DNA of 11,840 bases from Clostridia bacterium (GTDB lineage: Bacteria > Bacillota > Clostridia > Christensenellales > Aristaeellaceae): assembly GCA_017412445.1 (NCBI GenBank), contig JAFPYA010000264.1, positions 1 to 11,840 on the forward strand, read 5' to 3'. Both the position numbers and the translations under genes were made by a program. Shown here in pieces: positions 6,278 through 11,840 of this stretch (positions are counted from its first letter, which is position 1; every line of letters begins with the position of its first letter). The notes under the pieces were generated by a model. The model did no database searches. It was not told the origin of the DNA and worked only from the letters and a program-made list of their open reading frames with translations.

Positions 6278-7921
6278 TTACTTTTCCTCCGGGCCTCCGC
6301 GTTCGCCGGATTGCCTTGGCATGGCGCGGTGGGGTTCGGGGGCTTTGTTTTTGCGGGGGTCGAAGAAGGCGCGCTGAGGGCGCACGTCCCTGCCGTAGGG
6401 CTTTTTCTGTCCTTCGTCCCTGCGTGAAGGAGCGTGCGGTGCGCGCTCGTTCTTTCTTTCGTAGGGACGTGAGGACGGGCGCCTGTCGTAGGGGCGGGCA
6501 TCCCTGCCTTCGGCGGCGCGGCGGCCGCTTTTGTCGTATGGTCTGCCGCCCGCGGATTTGAACGGGTATGCGGGCGCGCCCTGCGGTTTTGGCGCGGGCT
6601 TTGGCGGCTCGGGGATGCGTATGTCCATGTCCGCGTGTATGCTCTTGCCGCCCTCGTCTATCAGAAGCCTGATGAGCGCGTTTATGGTCTTTGCGGGGTC
6701 TTCGTTTTCGATGAGCCGCTTTGCGTTTTCGCTGATTTCGACGTCCTCTTTGGCGATTTCAAGCGCCCTTTCAACAAAGCGCTTCTCCTGCGCCGCGCGG
6801 ATGTCCCTGCCGGAGGGCGGTTGCTCGGTGAGTATGGGCGCCTTGGTTATCCTGCGGTACTCCCACAGGCGGCCGAGCTCCCGCCCCACCACGAAGGTGT
6901 AGGCGCGCCCCTCCTTGCCTGCGCGGCCCGTGCGGCCTATGCGGTGCACGTACTGCTCCACGTCCAGAGGCAAATCGTAATTGAACACCGCCTCCACGTT
7001 GTCTATGTCGAGGCCGCGCGCCGCTACGTCGGTGGCGATCAATATGTCCACTGTGCCGCTTTTGAAGCGCGCCATTATCGCGTCGCGCTCAATCTGGCGC
7101 ATGTCACCGTGCAGACCTGCCGCCGCGAAGCCGCGGTTCTGCAGCGAGGTCACCACGTCCTCAACGCCCACCTTCGTGTTCATGAACACGAGGGCGCGCT
7201 TTATGTCGTCGCGCACCAGCAGGCGGCTGAGCAATTCCACCTTGTGGAACGAGCGCACCTGTATGTAGGTCTGCTTTATCGCGTCCACGGTCATGGACTT
7301 GTTTTCGACCTTGAGGTATTCGGGATTGTCGAGATATTTCTGCGCGAGGGACATTATCGGCAGGGGCATAGTGGCCGAAAACAGCGCGGTCTGCCTGTGC
7401 TCCCCGGCCTTGGAGAGTATGCTCTCTATGTCGTCCCTGAAGCCCATGTCGAGCATCTCGTCGGCCTCGTCCAGTACGCACATGCTTATGAGCGATATGT
7501 CGAGCGAGCCGCGGTTCAAGTGATCCATCACGCGCCCGGGCGTGCCCACAACTATCTGCACGCCGTTTCTGAGCTCGCGTAGCTGCCTTTCTATCGGCTG
7601 CCCGCCGTAGACCGCGAGCGTCTTAAGGCCGGGGCGGTATTTGCCGAGCTTTAAAAGCTCCTGCGCGGTCTGCACGGCCAATTCGCGCGTGGGGCAGAGC
7701 ACCAGCGCCTGCACCGTCTTGGACGAGGCGTCCACCTTCTCCACCATGGGAATGCCGAAGGCGGCGGTCTTGCCCGTGCCGGTCTGCGCCTGACCTATCA
7801 GATCCCTGCCCCGAAGCAGGGGCTCGATAGTCATCTCCTGTATGGGCGTGGGCTTTTCATAGCCCATGTCGGCTATGGCGCGCAAGGTTTCGTCGGATAT
7901 GTCAAAGCTGAAGTTTTCCAA
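6278..7921 (-). CDS. DEAD-box ATP-dependent RNA helicase (CshA/DeaD-like)
   Basis: Unwinds RNA duplexes using ATP; such proteins assist ribosome assembly, mRNA turnover and cold adaptation. 547 residues with the full motif set in order: Q motif YEKPTPIQ (21-28), motif I AQTGTGKT (45-52), Ia PTRELA (77-82), TPGR (127-130), II DEAD (151-154), III SAT (182-184), IV ALVFMNT (243-249), V ATDVAARGLDI (296-306), VI HRIGRTGRAG (326-335). The tail after about 430 is low-complexity, rich in Pro, Arg and Tyr, with repeated PY units (RPYDK, RPYDR, RPYERK, KPYGR), suited to RNA binding; no DbpA-type RNA recognition domain is evident. The start is TTG 7921, with GGAG nine bases upstream. It lies 53 bases after pepV with no terminator between, and is last in the operon. 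Confidence 0.96.
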   Translation of the reverse strand: MENFSFDISDETLRAIADMGYEKPTPIQEMTIEPLLRGRDLIGQAQTGTGKTAAFGIPMVEKVDASSKTVQALVLCPTRELAVQTAQELLKLGKYRPGLKTLAVYGGQPIERQLRELRNGVQIVVGTPGRVMDHLNRGSLDISLISMCVLDEADEMLDMGFRDDIESILSKAGEHRQTALFSATMPLPIMSLAQKYLDNPEYLKVENKSMTVDAIKQTYIQVRSFHKVELLSRLLVRDDIKRALVFMNTKVGVEDVVTSLQNRGFAAAGLHGDMRQIERDAIMARFKSGTVDILIATDVAARGLDIDNVEAVFNYDLPLDVEQYVHRIGRTGRAGKEGRAYTFVVGRELGRLWEYRRITKAPILTEQPPSGRDIRAAQEKRFVERALEIAKEDVEISENAKRLIENEDPAKTINALIRLLIDEGGKSIHADMDIRIPEPPKPAPKPQGAPAYPFKSAGGRPYDKSGRRAAEGRDARPYDRRPSSRPYERKNERAPHAPSRRDEGQKKPYGRDVRPQRAFFDPRKNKAPEPHRAMPRQSGERGGPEEK

Positions 7922-7974
7922 TTATATGTTCTCCGTGTAAGGGTTTTTGAGCTTGAAACGCCGCTCAAGTGCCG

Positions 7975-9378
7975 TCACTGCGTCACTTCGTCGGCTTTAA
8001 GAACGGACAGCGCCAGTATCAGCATTGCCTTTTTGAGGTTGGGCAGGTAGAGCGCCTCGTCCGCCTGATGCGCGCCGCCGTGCCCCGGTTCGAAAAGATC
8101 GGTCTCGGGCTTCGGCAGGCCGCCAAGGCCGTAGGCGATGGCGTTTGGGAGCTTGCGCGCGTAGGTGCCGCCGCCCATGGCGTAGGGCTTTTTGTCAAGG
8201 CCGCTCAGCTCGTTGAACAGCTTTGTGAGCTCGTTCACAACGGGCTTTTCGGGCGGGAAGAAGTTGCCCTCGTTTATTTCGAGCGCAATTATTTCGCAGC
8301 CGTTTTCGAGGCACTTTTGCTTCATGCTTTCGGCGAGGGCGTTGCAATCTGCGCTTACGCAGGCGCGGATGTTTACGTGCAACACGGGGCGGCCGTCGTC
8401 GGTCATGCGCGCCATCGTGCCCGCGCAGGTGGTATTGCCGCTGACCTCGTCCGAGGAGGCTATGCCCAGCGCGTCGCCGCTGCAGCCGTCGTTTACAGCG
8501 TCGAAGAATTCAAGTGTGCGCCTGTCGCTTTCGGTAAGGCCCTGAAGGGCAAGCAGTTTTTCGGTCAGCAGCTTTATGGCGTTGAGCCCCGCGGAGGGGT
8601 TGGCGCTGTGGGCGGGAATGCCGGAGGCGGTCACGCGGGTGAGGGCTCCGTCTGATGACATGCTCACGCGCTCGCCGCCCTCAAGCCCCTCGGCGATATC
8701 GATTACGGCCTCGGCCTTCGCGGGCACTATGTTGCTGGCGGTGCCGGCGCTAAAGCCCTTCAAAAGCGAAACGGGCTGCTTTGCCGCTATGTCCGCCTCG
8801 ATTATGCCCTTTTCGGCAAAGCACACCGGGAAGCCGCTGTCCGCTACGATGTTGAGCTTTGCGGTGGGGCGCGTCAGGGCGTAGTGCTTTACGTCGCCCA
8901 TGTGCTTTTCCTCGTCCGTGCCTACGCAGGCGCGCAGGGGATGGCGGGTCTTTACGCCCAGCTCCTTAAACATCCTGAGCAGGTACAGGCAGGCAATCGC
9001 GGGGCCCTTGTTGTCGTCGCCGCCGCGGCCTATCAGATAATCGCCGAGTATTATCGGCTCGAAGGGTCGGGTGTACTTCCACGTGTCGTCCACGGGCACC
9101 ACGTCAAGGTGGCACCAGAGGGCTATCGCATTTTCATCGTCCGTGAGCGCGCCCGCCTCGGCGCACCTGTCGTCTACAGAGCGGGCGTCAAGGCCGAAGC
9201 GCCCGGCAAGGGCGATATAGTGCCTCAGCGCGCGCAGGCACTCCCTGCCGTAGGGCGCGCCCGGTTCATCGTACCTTGAAACGCTGGGAATGCGCACGAT
9301 GTTCTTTATCTCCTCGACCATCTCGTCAAAGTGCGCGTCTATCCAGCCTTCAAACAGCGTTTTAAGCCTGTCGTCCAT
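7975..9378 (-). CDS. pepV: M20 family metallopeptidase, PepV-type dipeptidase
   Basis: Cytoplasmic dinuclear zinc dipeptidase that hydrolyses dipeptides from peptide uptake or wall turnover. 467 residues, the usual PepV length. The metal and catalytic residues appear in order: HLDVVP (H90, D92), GRGGDDNKGP (D121 or D122), GTDEE (catalytic E156, ligand E157), VADSGFPVCFAEKG (D180) and a C-terminal GHGGAHQADE (H437). The lid domain shows ASGIPAHSANP (H257), and GGGTYARKLPNAIAYG (402-417) is characteristic of PepV. GRGGDDNKG replaces the commoner GRGTSDDKG, with an acidic ligand still available. ATG 9378 follows the upstream stop by nine bases, and its Shine-Dalgarno TAGGAGG contains that stop codon, so it is translationally coupled to the phosphoesterase-like gene. 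Confidence 0.93.
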   Translation of the reverse strand: MDDRLKTLFEGWIDAHFDEMVEEIKNIVRIPSVSRYDEPGAPYGRECLRALRHYIALAGRFGLDARSVDDRCAEAGALTDDENAIALWCHLDVVPVDDTWKYTRPFEPIILGDYLIGRGGDDNKGPAIACLYLLRMFKELGVKTRHPLRACVGTDEEKHMGDVKHYALTRPTAKLNIVADSGFPVCFAEKGIIEADIAAKQPVSLLKGFSAGTASNIVPAKAEAVIDIAEGLEGGERVSMSSDGALTRVTASGIPAHSANPSAGLNAIKLLTEKLLALQGLTESDRRTLEFFDAVNDGCSGDALGIASSDEVSGNTTCAGTMARMTDDGRPVLHVNIRACVSADCNALAESMKQKCLENGCEIIALEINEGNFFPPEKPVVNELTKLFNELSGLDKKPYAMGGGTYARKLPNAIAYGLGGLPKPETDLFEPGHGGAHQADEALYLPNLKKAMLILALSVLKADEVTQ

Positions 9379-9387
9379 GATGACCTC

Positions 9388-11304
9388 CTACTCCAAAAAG
9401 CTCGAGGGCAATTCGCCCGTAAGCGTTATGAGCGCCACGCGCGGGGGGTTGTTGAGCCTGCCCCTGAATATCGTCTGCGAGTTGTTGCCAAGCCCCTGCG
9501 TGGTGTAAACCACCGTGCCGCCCACGCTCCTCTGACCCTGAACGTAGCTTTCGGCAGGGAACCAGCCATAGCGGGAAAGTATGCTTGAGTCCACATACAG
9601 CGTGCCTATCAGGGGCAGCTTCCATTCGCCGCCGCAGTAGTGCCCCGCAAACACTATGTCAGGCGCGGGCAGGTAGTTTTTGCGCTGGGTCTCGCTCTTT
9701 GCGCTCTGCGCCACGTTCAATTGGCTGTCGCTTGGCACCTCGTGGGAGAGCATCACTATTATGTCGCCGTCCCTTACGCTGTTGACTATTAAGTCGCGGG
9801 TCTTGTCGAGTAAGTTGCGCCTGTAGTAGGTGAGCGGCAGCGTGAGCTTCGCCGCTTCAACGCCCACGAGGTAGGCGTCCTGCTCCTGCGCGTACACGTC
9901 CTTGTATTCGTTAAGGGCGTCGCCTACGTTCAGATTGAGAAAGTTGTCTGGCACCAGCCACAGCCTTGTGGAGCCGCGCGTTATGCTCATGGGGCAGTCC
10001 ACGTAGGTCGCGCCGTGCTCAATCGCGCCCAGCACCCAGTCCGAAAGCACCATTTCGCGCCACGTACGGCCTTCTCCCGCCGCGCGCGGCGTGTCCAACA
10101 GTGGGGCGGGATCGCTGTCGCCCGCGATGAAGTATACGGGCTTGCGCTGGGATGTGAACAGGTCGATGAGGTCGTAGAACGCCTCGGTGTCGCCGCCCGA
10201 GCCCACCATGTCGCCCAGCATCAGCACCAGCGAATAGCTTTCGCTGCTCAGCAGGCGCTGCAGCGTGCCCTGATCCTCGCCGAAGGTTTTGCCGTTTAAG
10301 TCGCTGATCACGAGTATGTTGTAGCCCTTGAAATCGTCGCTTAAGCCGGTTACTATTATCTGCTCCCGCTCGACGCCCACGGTGCGGTTGTTGAGCACGA
10401 GAAATACCACAACTATCAAAAGCGCCATCAGCACCATAAAGCCGGTGTAGGTGAGCGTGCGCCCGAAGATTTTGGGCTTTAAGCGGTTTTCCTTTTCTTC
10501 GGGGTTGGTAGTCTTTACGTAGAACCAGTCGAATATCGCCCACAGGCTTCTGAAGAAGCCGCGGCGCTGTCTGGGCTTGTCGGGGCTCTGCTTTTTGCCC
10601 TTGTCGCGCCTGGCCATGGCCTTTTTGGCCGCCTTGCGCCGCTTTTGCAGCTGCTTTCGGGCTTTTTTAAACTCGGCCTCCTGCTTTTTGCGCTTGGCCT
10701 TGCGCTTTTTTTCGGCCTTGAGCTCCTTTTCGCTGAGCTTGAAGCGCTTGGGCAAAAGCGCCTTGGGCACGAGGTCTATGAGCTTTACAGGCTCGTCGCT
10801 GTCGTCTTCCTCGTCCTCCTGAGGCCTTTCTTTTTTCTTCTTTTTGGCTTTTTTCTTTAAGGCCTTGGACTTCTTTTTGTTTTTTGCGGGGGCTTCCTGC
10901 TCCTCGCTTATCTCTTCGGCCTCGGGGTATTCTTCGTCCGAAGGCACCTCTTCGGGGTACTCTTCTTCGGCGTATTCGTCCTCAGAATACTCTTCTTCGG
11001 TGTATTCCCCGTTTATGTATTCGTCCTGAGTATATTCTTCCCCGGCGTGCTTCGCGCCTGACTCCTCGGGGTAGGCTTCGCCGCGCGCCTCGCTGTCCTG
11101 AGGCGCTTCTTCTTTCTTTGCGCGCTTTGCCGCCTTTTCGGCCTTTTTCGCCTCTTTCAGCTTATTTTTGGGCGCGTCAATATCGGGCGCGCTTTCCTGA
11201 GCCTGCTCGCCTGCTTCGTCCTCCGGGGCGTTGGGGTCCCAGAGCTCCCACTCCTCGACCGTATGCTGTTTTTTCTTCCTGCCGGGCATGTTTGTTTTCC
11301 GCAT
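9388..11304 (-). CDS. Membrane-anchored calcineurin-like phosphoesterase with altered metal ligands and long charged N-terminus
   Basis: 638 residues in three parts. Residues 1-280 are low-complexity and highly charged: a Glu/Tyr repeat (EEY, DEY, GEY, about 89-127), then Lys-rich stretches (141-160, 190-247) likely helical. A single membrane segment follows at about 285-306, then an extracytoplasmic phosphoesterase-like domain from 315 to the end. The family motifs are recognisable but changed: SDLN (D335, N337) for D-x-H, GDMVGSG (D365) kept, GDSD (395-398) for GNHD, LSHE (H521) kept, GHYCGGE (H555, C557) for GHxHGGQ. Metal binding may be weakened or different, so activity is uncertain. With the positive-inside rule the N-terminus is cytoplasmic. 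ATG 11304 has no clear Shine-Dalgarno; the in-frame ATG 11289, preceded by GGAAA, may be the true start. First gene of the minus operon. Confidence 0.8.
   Translation of the reverse strand: MRKTNMPGRKKKQHTVEEWELWDPNAPEDEAGEQAQESAPDIDAPKNKLKEAKKAEKAAKRAKKEEAPQDSEARGEAYPEESGAKHAGEEYTQDEYINGEYTEEEYSEDEYAEEEYPEEVPSDEEYPEAEEISEEQEAPAKNKKKSKALKKKAKKKKKERPQEDEEDDSDEPVKLIDLVPKALLPKRFKLSEKELKAEKKRKAKRKKQEAEFKKARKQLQKRRKAAKKAMARRDKGKKQSPDKPRQRRGFFRSLWAIFDWFYVKTTNPEEKENRLKPKIFGRTLTYTGFMVLMALLIVVVFLVLNNRTVGVEREQIIVTGLSDDFKGYNILVISDLNGKTFGEDQGTLQRLLSSESYSLVLMLGDMVGSGGDTEAFYDLIDLFTSQRKPVYFIAGDSDPAPLLDTPRAAGEGRTWREMVLSDWVLGAIEHGATYVDCPMSITRGSTRLWLVPDNFLNLNVGDALNEYKDVYAQEQDAYLVGVEAAKLTLPLTYYRRNLLDKTRDLIVNSVRDGDIIVMLSHEVPSDSQLNVAQSAKSETQRKNYLPAPDIVFAGHYCGGEWKLPLIGTLYVDSSILSRYGWFPAESYVQGQRSVGGTVVYTTQGLGNNSQTIFRGRLNNPPRVALITLTGELPSSFLE
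10958..11007 (-). repeat. Thirty-base tandem DNA repeat inside the Glu/Tyr-rich region
   Basis: TACTCTTCTTCGGCGTATTC (10958-10977) and TACTCTTCTTCGGTGTATTC (10988-11007) differ at one base and are 30 bases apart, ten codons. They encode EYTEEEY and EYAEEEY on the minus strand. Looser copies of the EEY unit flank them. The region probably grew by slippage or unequal exchange, so its length may vary between strains. Confidence 0.7.
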
Positions 11305-11331
11305 TCAAATATTTTGCCAGTGTACCGTATC

Positions 11332-11360
11332 ATTAAACCACAAAGTCGCGCAAATGTAAA
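11332..11360 (-). promoter_or_regulatory. Promoter of the phosphoesterase-pepV-helicase operon
   Basis: On the minus strand TTTACA (11355-11360) and TTTAAT (11332-11337) are 17 bases apart, each five of six to consensus. The predicted start near 11325 leaves about 20-35 bases before the candidate start codons at 11304 and 11289. Confidence 0.65.
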
Positions 11361-11409
11361 TCACGCCAAGGTTAAAAGCATGAGGCAATCAAATAAGTGA
11401 AATAATATC

Positions 11410-11438
11410 TTGCCTAAACGCGAATATTTTAGTATAAT
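11410..11438 (+). promoter_or_regulatory. Promoter of the alpha-galactosidase gene
   Basis: TTGCCT (11410-11415), a 17-base spacer and a perfect TATAAT (11433-11438). It is divergent from the phosphoesterase promoter. I do not see the TGCAAAAAG box of the transporter locus here, so control is probably separate. Confidence 0.8.
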
Positions 11439-11472
11439 AAGCATAAAAAAAACAGGCGAAAGGATGATGAAC

Positions 11473-11840
11473 ATGCTCGTAAATACACCGCCCATGGGCT
11501 GGAACACATGGAACACCTTCGGAGGCTCCATAAGCGATAAGCTTGTGCGCGAAAGCGCGGACGCCTTTATCGAAAAGGGACTCAAGGACGCCGGCTACAC
11601 CTACGTGGTGATAGACGACTGCTGGAGCTTAAAGACACGCGACCCCGAAACCAAACGCATCGTGCCCGACCCCGTGAAGTTCCCCGAGGGCATGAAGGCG
11701 CTCTCGGATTACGTGCACTCCAGGGGGCTCAAGATGGGCATGTACTCCTGCGCGGGACAGCGCACCTGCGCGGACTACCCCGGCTCCTTCGACCACGAGT
11801 TTCTGGACGCCAAAACGTTTGCAGAGTGGGGCGTGGACTT
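11473..11840 (+). CDS. GH27-type alpha-galactosidase (3' end outside window)
   Basis: Glycoside hydrolase that removes terminal alpha-linked galactose (or a related sugar) from oligosaccharides and galactomannan. About the first 122 residues are present. The family pattern is clear: PPMGWNTWNTFGG near the start, YVVIDDCWSL in the second strand, FPEGMKALSDYVHSRGLKMG, then MYSCAGQRTCADYPGS, FDHEFLDA and FAEWGVD at the edge. The nucleophile (in the K.D motif after WGVDYLK) lies just past the window. There is no signal peptide, so it is probably intracellular and acts on imported oligosaccharides. In-frame ATGs occur at 11464, 11467 and 11473; AAAGGA (11459-11464) sits eight bases before 11473 and overlaps the first, so 11473 is preferred. 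Confidence 0.93.
   Translation, partial: MLVNTPPMGWNTWNTFGGSISDKLVRESADAFIEKGLKDAGYTYVVIDDCWSLKTRDPETKRIVPDPVKFPEGMKALSDYVHSRGLKMGMYSCAGQRTCADYPGSFDHEFLDAKTFAEWGVD

Noticed and set aside
6635..7582. Open frame of 315 codons on the plus strand
   Set aside because: It is antisense to the DEAD-box helicase, has His/Val/Leu-rich shadow composition and no ribosome-binding site or domain.
7922..7974. Possible terminator between pepV and the helicase (TTGAGC/GCTCAA on the minus strand)
   Set aside because: The stem has only six pairs with a 10-base loop, and no T run follows on the minus strand.
7969..8655. Open frame of 228 codons on the plus strand
   Set aside because: It is antisense to pepV, whose catalytic motifs are unambiguous.
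11361..11585. Minus-strand frame of 74 codons across the alpha-galactosidase start
   Set aside because: It covers the alpha-galactosidase promoter and 5' end antisense and has no ribosome-binding site; the GH27 motifs on the other strand are clear.

Overview
The window looks like chromosome of a Gram-positive, low-to-moderate GC bacterium of the Clostridia (Oscillospiraceae or Christensenellales-like gut or plant-fibre degrader is my inference). The signs are purine-rich Shine-Dalgarno sites before nearly every gene, housekeeping-type -35/-10 promoters, LplB/YtcP-type sugar permeases, a PepV-type dipeptidase and a DUF6273 remnant. I see no rRNA, tRNA, CRISPR array, transposase or phage gene.

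Region 1 (1-5230) is a carbohydrate-use locus built around a divergent control region at 1236-1570. To the left run two permease genes of an oligosaccharide ABC importer (LplB-like, then a YtcP/LplC-like gene cut by the window edge). To the right runs a tight three-gene operon: an oligogalacturonate-lyase-like beta-propeller protein (PL22-like), a second diverged copy of it that has lost most candidate catalytic and metal-binding histidines, and a Gfo/Idh/MocA oxidoreductase. The natural reading is import and intracellular breakdown of an acidic, probably uronate-containing, oligosaccharide. Both divergent promoters carry the same 11-base box (TATGCAAAAAG) exactly 10 bases upstream of a TTGAC -35 element, so one activator, plausibly AraC-type, probably switches both arms on. 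A bidirectional hairpin terminator at 5186-5229 closes the operon.

Region 2 (5237-6280) holds a small zinc-ribbon protein on the minus strand with its own strong promoter, the decayed 3' end of a DUF6273 gene, a terminator for the minus-strand operon that follows, and a nested inverted repeat.

Region 3 (6278-11360, minus strand) is a likely three-gene operon: a membrane-anchored protein with a long charged cytoplasmic N-terminus and an extracytoplasmic calcineurin-like phosphoesterase fold with altered metal ligands, then pepV (M20 dipeptidase), then a DEAD-box RNA helicase with an Arg/Pro/Tyr-rich tail. The first two are translationally coupled.

Region 4 (11410-11840) is the start of a GH27 alpha-galactosidase gene with a near-consensus promoter, running off the right edge. 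Together with region 1 it supports a plant-polysaccharide lifestyle.
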